64,000 nucleotides of DNA from assembly GCA_965223165.1 (NCBI GenBank), contig CBDCVQ010000020.1, positions 1,674,001 to 1,738,000 on the forward strand, read 5' to 3'. The position numbers were made by a program, and so were the translations under genes. This DNA is from JABDMH01 sp965223165 (lineage in GTDB: Bacteria; Bacteroidota; Bacteroidia; Chitinophagales; Saprospiraceae). Positions 1-8,259 of this stretch are shown here, in pieces. Positions within the stretch are counted from its first letter, which is position 1. Every line of letters begins with the position of its first letter. The notes beneath the pieces are model-generated. The model saw nothing but the letters and a program-made list of their open reading frames with translations, was not told where the DNA came from and did not search any database.

Positions 1-1
1 C

Positions 2-487
2 GCAGTGGCCGCCTGTCAGGCCCAAACCGAGCGAAGCGCCCTGGTGCAGGATCCCGCTTTTGACAAGACCATTCGAAAGTACTTGGACTTCACCGTGCCG
101 GTCATCAATTGCCAGGATCTCCGGGAGATGGGCGAAGAGGTGATCCTGCTGGATGCGCGAGAAGAAGAGGAGTATGAGGTGAGTCACATTGAGGGGGCCG
201 CTCATGTGGGTTATCAGGACTTTGACGTAAGCAGCGTTGATCATCTGGACAAGGACGATCCGATCGTCGTCTACTGCTCCATCGGCTATCGCAGTGAGAA
301 GATTGCCGAGCAGCTGCAGGAGGCGGGCTTTCGCAATGTGCGAAACTTGTACGGGAGCATCTTTGAGTGGGTCAATCGTGGCTTTGAGGTGGTCGATACA
401 AATGATCAACCCACTGAGAAAGTACATGGATACAATCGCTCATGGAGCAAGTGGATATCCAACCCTGCCGTGACAAAAGTCTGGTAG
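2..487 (+). CDS. Rhodanese-domain lipoprotein (5' truncated by window edge)
   Basis: Single rhodanese-like domain, roughly residues 30-130 of the visible part. The active-site loop is present as YCSIGYRS, with a cysteine where rhodanese sulfurtransferases carry persulfide. The frame is open to the first base. The visible residues read AVAACQAQ, which fits the end of a lipobox (V-A-A-C), so the true start and most of the signal peptide lie left of the window; the GTG at base 5 is unlikely to be the start. I infer a membrane-anchored periplasmic sulfur-carrier or redox protein; the substrate cannot be told. It ends on a shared terminator facing the ompH genes. Confidence 0.8.
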   Translation, partial: AVAACQAQTERSALVQDPAFDKTIRKYLDFTVPVINCQDLREMGEEVILLDAREEEEYEVSHIEGAAHVGYQDFDVSSVDHLDKDDPIVVYCSIGYRSEKIAEQLQEAGFRNVRNLYGSIFEWVNRGFEVVDTNDQPTEKVHGYNRSWSKWISNPAVTKVW

Positions 488-500
488 TACTATCATGCAA

Positions 501-531
501 AAAGGCCCTGCGGGTGGGTTGCAGAGCCTTT
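501..531. terminator. Bidirectional terminator between convergent genes
   Basis: A 10-bp stem (AAGGCCCTGC at 502-511 against GCAGAGCCTT at 521-530, one mismatch) with a 9-base loop sits between the convergent rhodanese and ompH genes. An A run precedes it and a short T run follows, so it can act on both strands. Confidence 0.6.
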
Positions 532-559
532 TAAATGTTATCGGTATGGGGTCTCTTTC

Positions 560-1081
560 TTAGTCCAGTCCGAGTTTCTTTCGTACCAATGCGGTGACGT
601 CAAAAGACTCGTCCTTGTAGAGGAGCAGACCGGCGCTATCGTCAATGATGTATGTAAATCCGTTTTCCTTGGCGACCTCGGCGATTTTGGCACTGACGTC
701 ATCCAGGATGGGTTGGAGCAGGGTCTTTTGCTTTTCCGCAAGCTGCGACTGCATCTCCTGCTCGTATTGTCCGATTTTTGCCTGCTCGTCACTCAGTTTC
801 TTGCCTTCTTCTTCTAGCTGCTTTGGTGACAGTTCACCCTGCTGCTCTTTGCGCTGCAGTTCCGTGTACTTCTTCTGAAATTCTTGTACCATTCCCTCGC
901 CCTTCTTTTGCAGCTGCGTCTGCAGCGCCTCGAGGTTGGCATTGGCTTGCTTCACTTCAGGGATATCCTGAAGGAGGGTGACGGAGTTAACATATCCGAT
1001 CTTCTGGGCAGATACCATCGTGCTCGTACCTACCAACAGCAAGCACACGACCAGATATCTTAGTAATTGACTCATTTTCAT
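560..1081 (-). CDS. OmpH/Skp-family periplasmic chaperone (second copy)
   Basis: 173 residues: signal peptide ending near VSAQ, a mature start QKIGYVNS typical of Bacteroidota OmpH proteins, a long charged helical region rich in K/E/Q (about residues 45-125) forming the chaperone arms, and a C-terminal strand/helix segment (FTYIIDDSAGLLLY). Skp/OmpH trimers hold unfolded outer-membrane proteins in the periplasm and hand them to the BAM complex. It is the downstream partner of the paralogue at 1300-1812. BamA, which often precedes such a pair in Bacteroidota, is not upstream here. A 170-bp palindromic element separates the two copies. Confidence 0.88.
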   Translation of the reverse strand: MKMSQLLRYLVVCLLLVGTSTMVSAQKIGYVNSVTLLQDIPEVKQANANLEALQTQLQKKGEGMVQEFQKKYTELQRKEQQGELSPKQLEEEGKKLSDEQAKIGQYEQEMQSQLAEKQKTLLQPILDDVSAKIAEVAKENGFTYIIDDSAGLLLYKDESFDVTALVRKKLGLD

Positions 1082-1134
1082 CCTTGATCAAAATTTTGGT
1101 GCACAAAAATAGTTTTTTTATAAATTTTTGGTCC

Positions 1135-1304
1135 GCTAGTGGTATGTCACATTAGAAGTTGTCGAATAAGTATGTGGTCATTTTCGTGAAAGGCAAGGCG
1201 TCAGAACGCAGGCAGGGCCGTAGTCCTGTCAAGGCTCTGCAACGTAGCATTTCGCGAAAAGGGGCCATAATTATCGACCATCTTTTAGTTGACAGACCAC
1301 TAGC
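1135..1304. repeat. 170-bp imperfect palindromic element (MITE-like)
   Basis: The ends are inverted repeats, 1135-1149 against 1290-1304, matching at 14 of 15 positions. Inside them a second pair (TTTTCGTGAAA at 1181-1191, TTTCGCGAAAA at 1250-1260) and a central hairpin (1211-1218 with 1223-1230, loop CGTA at 1219-1222) make the whole unit one long imperfect hairpin. The right end supplies the TAG stop codon (1300-1302) of the upstream ompH copy. There is no coding sequence. It could be a miniature inverted-repeat element or a structured RNA between the two genes. Confidence 0.75.
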
Positions 1305-1812
1305 TTTTTAGTGCTCGCATGACGTCCTGGGTCTTGTCGTATCGTTCGTTGCTGAAGATCACGCCGACACTGCCACCCTTGTCCAGAATAATGTCGTAGC
1401 CTCTCTCGGTGGCGTACGCTTGGATGGCACCATAGACTTTTTCCTGGATGGGTGAAACCAGGGCTTGCCTCTTCTGAAACAATTCGCCCTCCGGACCAAA
1501 CTTGCCTTTCTGCAAGGCACGTACCTCGCGTTCCTTGGCCACGATCTCATCCTCCTTCTGCCTCTTCATGTCTTCGCTCAGCAGGACCAGCTCCGCCTGA
1601 TATTTGTTGTACATGCTCTTTATCTTGTCTTGCTCGACAGATATCTCCTGGCGCCAAGTCTCGGCCATCTTGTCGAGATCTTCTTGCGCCTGCTTATATT
1701 CATCCATATTGTCCAGCAGATAAGCGATGTCGACAATAGCAATCTTTTGGGCGTATGACCATCCCGAAACTCCCAGAAAAAGCATCAGAGATAACCAAAC
1801 CGATTTTTTCAT
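1300..1812 (-). CDS. OmpH/Skp-family periplasmic chaperone (first copy)
   Basis: 170 residues: signal peptide ending SYAQ, mature start QKIAIVDIAYLL, a charged coiled helical middle (about residues 35-115) and a C-terminal segment (YDIILDKGGSVGVIFSN) characteristic of OmpH. Same role as its neighbour: binding unfolded outer-membrane proteins in the periplasm. Two diverged tandem copies are common in this phylum. The ATG at 1812 is followed directly by a good signal peptide, so the start is firm. The last codons lie in the terminal repeat of the palindromic element, which provides the stop. A likely -7 box sits about 46 bases upstream. Confidence 0.88.
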   Translation of the reverse strand: MKKSVWLSLMLFLGVSGWSYAQKIAIVDIAYLLDNMDEYKQAQEDLDKMAETWRQEISVEQDKIKSMYNKYQAELVLLSEDMKRQKEDEIVAKEREVRALQKGKFGPEGELFQKRQALVSPIQEKVYGAIQAYATERGYDIILDKGGSVGVIFSNERYDKTQDVMRALKS

Positions 1813-1857
1813 ACTTACTTTATTTTCAATGTTTTAAACAAGATTGGATCGCGCATT

Positions 1858-1865
1858 CAAAAGTA
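1858..1865 (-). promoter_or_regulatory. Putative -7 box for the ompH pair
   Basis: TACTTTTG on the minus strand matches the Bacteroidota -7 consensus TAnnTTTG, 46 bases before the ATG. No TTTG was found at the usual 19-base spacing, so this rests on one element only. Confidence 0.35.
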
Positions 1866-2094
1866 CAATATTAAAACACACGTTCCGTCTACAAGACTCC
1901 ATGACGATGACGGAGGTTACGGTCAAAAATCACGTTGGAAAATTTCCATATTTGTGCAAAGTCTACATTATCAATGGATTATAGATGCTGTAGAACCTAA
2001 TAAGCCGGGTTCTTTAACGTGGGTTTAACGCAAAGCTTAATGAAATTAACGCGCCTGCTGATCGAAAGGATCGAGGAACGGCAGTGCTACCACC

Positions 2095-3429
2095 TCAGGG
2101 CGCCGCTGACCGCATCCACACATCCCGCTGTGGAAATGGGATGGTAATACCCTCTTCTTCAAACAAGGTCGCGATCTTCACCCGCAGTCTACTGTTGACA
2201 TCCTCTATGTCAAGTAAGTGCAGGGTCCAGAAGAACAGCTCCAACTGCTTGGCCGAATCCGCAAAGTCGCTAAATCGCACAAAGGGGGCAGGTGCTGCCT
2301 GAACCTCCTCCTGCTCAGCCGCAGCCCGCAGCAGTAGCTCCATGGCCAGCTTCACGTCAGCGTCGTAGGCAATCCCGACCGAGACAGAAAATCGTACCTC
2401 CCGATGCTGGTGCGTCCAATTAATGACATTGGTCGACACCAGCTTCGAATTTGGAATGATCAAGATGGTCTCATCGCGGCGCCACAGGATCGAGGTACGC
2501 AATCCGATCTTTTGAATCACGCCAATGGTGTTGTCCACACTCACCACATCGTCGACCTCGAGTGATCTTTCCGACAGAAGGATGACGCCCGCCACCAAAT
2601 CTCGAAATACATCTTGCATGCCTAAGCCGATACCCACCAACAGCGCCGCGATACCTCCCCACAAGACCGTAAGATCAATGCCCAGGTTTTCTACGATGAT
2701 GAAGATCGCGATGACATATATGAAGTAGGTGACGAGCTGATTGATGGCAAACCGCCGGCCGGCATCAATGTCGTTGCGATGGTAGTAGGAATAGAGGATA
2801 AGCTGCGTGATGACCCAGGCTGTCAACCGGGCAAAGAGGAAGATCAATAGGGCCACGAATATGCTCGACACCCGAAAGGACCAGGTACCATTCTCCAGGG
2901 GAAGCTGAAAGAGCTCTCGATTGAGGTTGAAAACGCCGATGATCACGATGATCGATAGCGTGTACACAATGTATTGAACCGTCCGGCTGGCCTTCTCCTC
3001 AATATCCACGGGCGAGGCCGACCGCTGTGTGGTACGCTGACCACGTCGCACGTAGTAGCGATGCAGCAGGACCTTGGCCGCCACCCAGTCCAAAATCCGG
3101 GCGGCTTGAATGATGATCCAGGCGACAAATAGACTGGAGTATCGCACCGAATAGGTTTCAATCTGATACAGATCTTGATCCAGGTCAAAGGACCATAGGA
3201 CGGCGATTCCGACCGTGGCCCACAGGATACGATGGACCGCGCTTTTGATCTTACGCTGCCACTTTTCGGTGACATCCTCTCGCTGGAAATACCAGGGAAG
3301 AATGGTCCGCATCAAGATCTGACGCGCAGCGATGATCAGCGTCAGGACCAGGACAAAAGTGAAAAGCTGGCGAAAGGTAAAGGAGTAGGTGCCAATCGAC
3401 ACAAATTCGGAGTTCAGCAGATCAATCAT
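2095..3429 (-). CDS. MscS-family mechanosensitive channel
   Basis: 444 residues with several hydrophobic segments (about 20-40, 70-90, 100-125, 150-170, 190-220, 235-260) before an MscS core. The pore helix and following beta domain are recognisable: GGIAALLVGIGLGMQDVFRD, then LAGVILL, the DVVSVDNTIGVIQKIGLRTS strand pattern and IIPNSKLVSTNVINW. These channels open under membrane tension and release solutes during osmotic downshift. The extra N-terminal helices make it a larger MscS-like type. It stands alone, diverging from the adenine deaminase gene, and joins mscL at 49 kb as a second tension-gated channel in the window. Confidence 0.9.
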   Translation of the reverse strand: MIDLLNSEFVSIGTYSFTFRQLFTFVLVLTLIIAARQILMRTILPWYFQREDVTEKWQRKIKSAVHRILWATVGIAVLWSFDLDQDLYQIETYSVRYSSLFVAWIIIQAARILDWVAAKVLLHRYYVRRGQRTTQRSASPVDIEEKASRTVQYIVYTLSIIVIIGVFNLNRELFQLPLENGTWSFRVSSIFVALLIFLFARLTAWVITQLILYSYYHRNDIDAGRRFAINQLVTYFIYVIAIFIIVENLGIDLTVLWGGIAALLVGIGLGMQDVFRDLVAGVILLSERSLEVDDVVSVDNTIGVIQKIGLRTSILWRRDETILIIPNSKLVSTNVINWTHQHREVRFSVSVGIAYDADVKLAMELLLRAAAEQEEVQAAPAPFVRFSDFADSAKQLELFFWTLHLLDIEDVNSRLRVKIATLFEEEGITIPFPQRDVWMRSAAP

Positions 3430-3463
3430 GAGACCTTTTCTTCTTGCCTTCTGGGTAATACTT

Positions 3464-3471
3464 CAAAAATA
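3464..3471 (-). promoter_or_regulatory. Putative -7 box for the MscS gene
   Basis: TATTTTTG on the minus strand fits TAnnTTTG and lies 34 bases before the ATG. No convincing -33 element; weak evidence by itself. Confidence 0.3.
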
Positions 3472-3487
3472 GATATAGATTGTCACA

Positions 3488-5110
3488 ATGCAGGTGATAG
3501 GCAATATCGTAGATCTCCAAGCCCGCCAGATCTTTCATGGCGCCATCGACGTCGCTGGCAATCGAATCGGATCGATTAAAGCACTACCGGGCCAAAGCGA
3601 TCACTATATCCTACCCGGGTTTGTCGATGCGCATGTACACATCGAGAGCTCCATGCTGGTGCCGTCAGAATTTGCCAAGCTGGCCGTCGTGCATGGCACC
3701 GTGGCCACCGTGTCCGATCCGCACGAGATAGCCAATGTGTGTGGGATGGATGGAGTGAAATTTATGTTGGAAAATGGTCGAACCGTACCGTTGAAGTTTC
3801 ACTTTGGAGCCCCATCTTGCGTACCGGCGACCACCTTTGAGACCGCTGGTGACCGGATAGACGCCCAGCAGATAGAACTACTCCTACGACGCAAGGACGT
3901 CCTTTACCTCTCCGAAATGATGAACTATCCGGGGGTGATCCATCGTGATCCAGCCGTCATGGAGAAATTGCAGATGGCTGCACGCCTGGGCAAGCCGGTA
4001 GATGGCCATGCCCCGGGCTTGCGGGGGGACGACATGCTAGCTTATTTCGGTAGTGGAATCAGCACAGACCATGAATGCTTTGATCTGGAAGAAGCACGGG
4101 AGAAAGCAGCAGCAGGGGTGCATATTCTGATCCGAGAAGGTAGTGCCGCCAAGAACTTTGACGCCCTCCATCCATTGATCAGAGAATTTCCCAAGCAGGT
4201 TATGTTTTGCTCCGATGATAAGCATCCGGACGATCTGCTGATTGGGCACATCAACGGCATTGCCGCCAGGGCGATCAAGCATGGCCACGACCTCTTTGAT
4301 GTGCTCAATGCAGCCTGCTGCCACCCGGTCAGGCATTATGGCCTGGACGTCGGTCAACTGAGACCCGACGATCCCGCAGATTTCATCATTGTGGAGGACC
4401 TGCAGACGCTCAAGGTCACCCATACATATATAGAAGGTGTGCTGGTCGGTCACCTGGGAGCTGCCAAGTTTGAAACAGAGCTGGTGGCAGCCATCAATCG
4501 CTTCGACGCACGGATCACCCGGCCAGCGGATTTTCTTCTGCCCGCCACCTCGGAGTGCATGGAGGTCATTGTTGCAGAGGACGGATCGCTGATTACCGGT
4601 CGCCGGCAAGTCAGCCTCCCCCAAGACCGCGACTACATTGAGGCGGACCCTCAACGCGATCTGCTGAAGATCGCCGTCCACAATCGCTACCGATCCTCGT
4701 CGCCGGCCGTGGCGATGGTACAGGGGATGGGATTGCAGCGGGGCGCGATCGCATCTTCCGTTGCACACGATTCGCACAATATCATAGCGGTGGGGACAAA
4801 CGATGTCGAGCTGAGTCAAGCCGTCAATGCCCTCGTCGAGACTAAAGGCGGAATTTGCGCCGTAGATGGTGCCACTACGCAGGTGCTGCCACTGCCTGTC
4901 GCTGGACTCATGAGCGATGCCGATGGTCAGACCGTCGCCAGGCACTACGCCCAGCTGGACAGGATCGCCCGCGAAACATTGGGTAGTAAGCTTTCGGCGC
5001 CGTTCATGACGCTGTCCTTTTTGGCTCTACTGGTGATCCCTCAACTCAAGCTGAGTGACCAGGGACTGTTCGATGCCCAGACCTTTCGCTTTGTGCCGAT
5101 GTGCATTTAA
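3488..5110 (+). CDS. ade: Adenine deaminase
   Basis: 540 residues, the usual length of the bacterial Ade family (amidohydrolase superfamily), which converts adenine to hypoxanthine and ammonia for purine salvage. The metal site is visible: PGFVDAHVHIESSML (HxH) and VSDPHEIANVCG, then the MNYPGV, DGHAPGL and STDHE blocks and FCSDDKHPDDL, followed by the C-terminal domain with HDSHNIIAVG and PLPVAGLMS. The ATG at 3488 leads straight into the N-terminal beta domain. The 3' end overlaps the convergent rsmG gene by 4 bases. Confidence 0.95.
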   Translation: MQVIGNIVDLQARQIFHGAIDVAGNRIGSIKALPGQSDHYILPGFVDAHVHIESSMLVPSEFAKLAVVHGTVATVSDPHEIANVCGMDGVKFMLENGRTVPLKFHFGAPSCVPATTFETAGDRIDAQQIELLLRRKDVLYLSEMMNYPGVIHRDPAVMEKLQMAARLGKPVDGHAPGLRGDDMLAYFGSGISTDHECFDLEEAREKAAAGVHILIREGSAAKNFDALHPLIREFPKQVMFCSDDKHPDDLLIGHINGIAARAIKHGHDLFDVLNAACCHPVRHYGLDVGQLRPDDPADFIIVEDLQTLKVTHTYIEGVLVGHLGAAKFETELVAAINRFDARITRPADFLLPATSECMEVIVAEDGSLITGRRQVSLPQDRDYIEADPQRDLLKIAVHNRYRSSSPAVAMVQGMGLQRGAIASSVAHDSHNIIAVGTNDVELSQAVNALVETKGGICAVDGATTQVLPLPVAGLMSDADGQTVARHYAQLDRIARETLGSKLSAPFMTLSFLALLVIPQLKLSDQGLFDAQTFRFVPMCI

Positions 5111-5727
5111 AGCGTGATCCTCAACAGACATTTGGAGGAGAAATAGGACTCCTCAAAGTAATCGGACAGGGCCCATTGCTCCACCGGATGATCGATTTCC
5201 GCCAGCTCCTCGCCCAAATCACCGCCTTTGAGCAGCAGATAGGTCAGTCCCGAACCTCGGCCCCTGAGTCCCCGGGTCCAGGCCAGCAGTCTACTGGTCC
5301 TGGATACGGCCCGGCTAGTCACATAGTCGAAGGCGCCCGAAAGATCCTCCAGCCTGGACTGTAGAATAGTCACGTTCTCCAACGCGAGTGCTCTCTTGGC
5401 GGCCTGCAGGACGGTGATCTTCTTGCCAATGCTGTCGACCAAGGTAAAGTGACAGGTAGGATGAAAAATGGCCAGCGGTATGCCGGGGAAGCCGCCACCG
5501 GTACCGGCGTCAAGCACTGCCGAACCCGGGGAGAAGGGAGCGACCCTGTGGATAGCCAGGCTGTGGAGGACATGACGTTCGTAGAAATGGTCCATGTCCT
5601 GGCGAGATATTACATTGATCAGACGGTTCCACTTTTCATAGAAACCAGCCAAGGCCTGGATCCGCTGCTGAGTGGAAGGGTCAACGCTGGGAAAGTACTT
5701 CCAAATAATGCGGGGATCATCTACCAT
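5107..5727 (-). CDS. rsmG: 16S rRNA (guanine527-N7)-methyltransferase RsmG
   Basis: 206 residues from the preferred start. The Rossmann methyltransferase motif VLDAGTGGGFPGIPLAI binds S-adenosylmethionine; HVLHSL and the SRAVS segment are family hallmarks. RsmG adds N7-methyl to G527 of 16S rRNA. An upstream in-frame ATG at 5766 exists, but its 13 extra residues lie inside the preceding glycosyltransferase gene and look unlike RsmG, so I chose MVDDPRIIW at 5727. The start overlaps the end of the glycosyltransferase gene by 7 bases, implying a two-gene operon. Confidence 0.93.
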   Translation of the reverse strand: MVDDPRIIWKYFPSVDPSTQQRIQALAGFYEKWNRLINVISRQDMDHFYERHVLHSLAIHRVAPFSPGSAVLDAGTGGGFPGIPLAIFHPTCHFTLVDSIGKKITVLQAAKRALALENVTILQSRLEDLSGAFDYVTSRAVSRTSRLLAWTRGLRGRGSGLTYLLLKGGDLGEELAEIDHPVEQWALSDYFEESYFSSKCLLRITL

Positions 5728-6809
5728 CGAGGGGAGGGTTTGAGCATGAGCAGGACAAAGATACAAGGGTAGTAGAGCAGCACCAGGGCATCAGCTGCCA
5801 TAAGCGCTTGGACAGGACGTACCTGAAATGCCGAAGGCAGCAAGCGAGGCGGCAGCAAATGGAGTATGAGTAGCCGCGATAAATATATGAGCAAACCCCA
5901 CACCCAGGCCCCGAGCAATAGCAACAGGAGCGCACCCGCCAACTGAAACCACCATGCACCGGCAAATACTGCCAGCGTGATGCGGTCCTGCCAGGCGTAA
6001 TGCCAGGCGACGGAGACATGCCTTCGCTTTTGCCGGAGGTAGTCACCCCAACTGGCGGGAGTGTCGGAAACAGCGAGCGCTTGACTCGACGAGACCAGCC
6101 AAGGGGCATAATGCTTTTTGCTGTCATTGACCAGCAAGTCGTCATCGCCACCCGTGAGGTGATGGTACATCGTGTGATCATGTGCCTCAGCCAGCATCCG
6201 AGTATAGGCTAGATTACGCCCAACGCCCATAAAAGGTCGGCCCAGCATGGTCCATGAGCCATAAAGCAAGGCGGTCAGCATGGTCTCGTAGCGAGCAAAG
6301 CTATGGACCAATCCGGGTGCGGATCTCTGCGGGGCCATGCCCAGCACGAGATTCTTTGCATGGGCGAAGGGAGTGACCATATGAGCGATCCAGGCCTCCG
6401 AGCTCGGAGCACAATCGGCGTCTGTGAGTAGCAGCACATCCGCAGAGGCGGCTTTGATGCCCCGTTGCAGGGCCATCCGCTTGCCAGGACCGGACTGCTC
6501 CAGGCGGATCACTTGGAGACGAGGATGCTTCTTGGCTAGCTCCGCGAGCACCAGTGGTGTTTCGTCCGTGGAAGCATCATCGACCACCACCACCTCGAAG
6601 GTCTCATAGGACTGAGCCAAGATCTGGGGCAGGTTGACGCCCAGGGCGGTGGCTTCGTTGTGCGCACAGATAATCACCGAGACCGGCGGCCCACTGTGCA
6701 TCACGGGGAGTGCCTTGACGTGACGCAACCTGCCGAAGCCGAGAATCCAGAAACCACCGGCTACCAGCGTAGCCAGCACGGACCCAACGACAATCACTGT
6801 TGTGATCAC
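5721..6809 (-). CDS. Family 2 glycosyltransferase, membrane-anchored
   Basis: 362 residues. An N-terminal hydrophobic segment (about 5-25) is followed by a GT-A domain: VSVIICAHNE, VVVVDDAS, LLLTDADC (DxD metal/nucleotide site), GGDDDLL and a C-terminal QKRRHVSVAWHY motif like the QxxRW of processive or polyprenyl-type enzymes. Two or three hydrophobic segments close the protein (about 280-360). It should transfer a sugar from an activated donor at the cytoplasmic face of the inner membrane. Acceptor and donor cannot be read. It precedes and overlaps rsmG. Confidence 0.85.
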   Translation of the reverse strand: MITTVIVVGSVLATLVAGGFWILGFGRLRHVKALPVMHSGPPVSVIICAHNEATALGVNLPQILAQSYETFEVVVVDDASTDETPLVLAELAKKHPRLQVIRLEQSGPGKRMALQRGIKAASADVLLLTDADCAPSSEAWIAHMVTPFAHAKNLVLGMAPQRSAPGLVHSFARYETMLTALLYGSWTMLGRPFMGVGRNLAYTRMLAEAHDHTMYHHLTGGDDDLLVNDSKKHYAPWLVSSSQALAVSDTPASWGDYLRQKRRHVSVAWHYAWQDRITLAVFAGAWWFQLAGALLLLLLGAWVWGLLIYLSRLLILHLLPPRLLPSAFQVRPVQALMAADALVLLYYPCIFVLLMLKPSPRW

Positions 6810-6912
6810 GACGGTTGAATTCTTGAGTTAGTACTATTTTTCAACGATTGGCAAGTTAGAGGTGCTAAAGATCACAGATTTATTTGGAGACAAGCGTATC
6901 TGGCTGGGAGCA

Positions 6913-8259
6913 ATGGCCCGGTACCGCGGCAGGGGTCGCGGCTATGCGCTACTGATCCTGCTGCTTGTCAGCCTCCCGGCGGAGGCACAGATGCTGCGTG
7001 TAGGAGACCGCGACATCTTTATCAATGGCATAAACATCCCTTGGCGTCACTTTGGTCAAGACTTTGGTGGGAGTGGAAACAGGGCTTATGAACCAGCATT
7101 CTATGATCGACTATTTGAAGAGCTCCAGTCACACGGCGTCAATACGATCCGCATGTGGTTGCACTGTGACGGACGAGCCTCCCCTTTGATGATGTCTGAT
7201 GGCTCTGTGCGGGGTCTGCCGCCGACCTTCATTGCAGATTTTCGTGACTTTCTCGACCGTGCGGAAGCACACGAGCTGCTGGTCATACCCGTCCTGTGGA
7301 CGTTTGAGATGGTAGACCGACGACGGGCCGATTTAATTACCGACCCAGCAAAGACCCAGTCATATATCGACAAAGCGCTGCGACCCCTGCTGGAAGCGAC
7401 GGCCGAATATTGTAATATTCTGGCCTGGGAGGTGATCAACGAACCCGAATGGGCCATGGACATACCCTTTGCCGGTACGACCTCCAATGTCTTGCCGGCC
7501 GGAGACATGCAGCGCTTCGTGGCCATGTGCGCCCAGGCAGTGCATGAGACGACTGATCACATGGTCACCGTGGGGTCAGCGGGGCTTCGATTTATAAATG
7601 ACATCTACTTTAAGGCCGACAACTATTGGCACGACACCGATCTGCACGCCCAGTCCCCGGAATGCGGGCTGGCATTCCTCGACTTTTACTCGGTGCATTA
7701 TTATAAGTGGACCCTCGAGATACTCTCCCCCTTCAAGCAAAAGTGTGCTTCCTTACAGTTGGACAAGCCAGTGCTGGTCAGCGAATTTGGTCAGCACAAG
7801 AGATTCTCGACGCAAGAGCTTGCTCAGAAAGCGATGGACAACGGCTATGCCGGCATTATGCCCTGGTCCGTGCGTGCGCGCGATGATGAAGGTCACTGGT
7901 CTGACTACCGGGAGGACCTCTGGTCATTCAGCCAGAAGCACAGCAGCGTTATGCCCCAGTTTCCCCTTTGCCTCTCGACCGATCGCCAGCACACCTTTCA
8001 AAGTTGTCTGCTCTACCCCAATCCCGCACAGGATCAAGTGATCGTGGCTAGTCCCACGGCGGTTGACCAGCGGGTCCGTGTCCAGATCAGGGACGCTCTC
8101 GGTCGGCTGATGATGGATCAAATGACCATCCTGTCTTCAGAGTTGGCCCTGGACGTCAGTGACCTGGCCACGGGCACCTACGTGCTCCGAGTATTTACCA
8201 CCACAAGTTGGGGTGGATGGCACCAGATGAGTCGACAGAAGCTTATGATTTTGCGTTGA
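6913..8259 (+). CDS. Secreted glycoside hydrolase family 5-like enzyme with T9SS sorting domain
   Basis: 448 residues from the ATG at 6913, which begins a good signal peptide (MARYRGRGRGYALL, ending near AEAQ); the upstream GTG at 6862 would add 17 unsuited residues. The TIM-barrel domain carries the GH5/mannanase-like pattern: HGVNTIRMWLH, the acid/base in AWEVINEPEW (E177) and the nucleophile in PVLVSEFGQ (E291). The tail (about 365-448) has YPNPAQDQVIV and ATGTYVLRV, a type A T9SS C-terminal domain, so the enzyme is probably exported and surface-attached or released. A beta-mannan or other beta-glycan is a likely substrate, but this is inference. Tail overlaps the next, convergent gene by 17 bases. 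Confidence 0.82.
   Translation: MARYRGRGRGYALLILLLVSLPAEAQMLRVGDRDIFINGINIPWRHFGQDFGGSGNRAYEPAFYDRLFEELQSHGVNTIRMWLHCDGRASPLMMSDGSVRGLPPTFIADFRDFLDRAEAHELLVIPVLWTFEMVDRRRADLITDPAKTQSYIDKALRPLLEATAEYCNILAWEVINEPEWAMDIPFAGTTSNVLPAGDMQRFVAMCAQAVHETTDHMVTVGSAGLRFINDIYFKADNYWHDTDLHAQSPECGLAFLDFYSVHYYKWTLEILSPFKQKCASLQLDKPVLVSEFGQHKRFSTQELAQKAMDNGYAGIMPWSVRARDDEGHWSDYREDLWSFSQKHSSVMPQFPLCLSTDRQHTFQSCLLYPNPAQDQVIVASPTAVDQRVRVQIRDALGRLMMDQMTILSSELALDVSDLATGTYVLRVFTTTSWGGWHQMSRQKLMILR

Noticed and set aside
4037..4945. 302-codon minus-strand frame
   Set aside because: Antisense to adenine deaminase, whose motifs are unmistakable.
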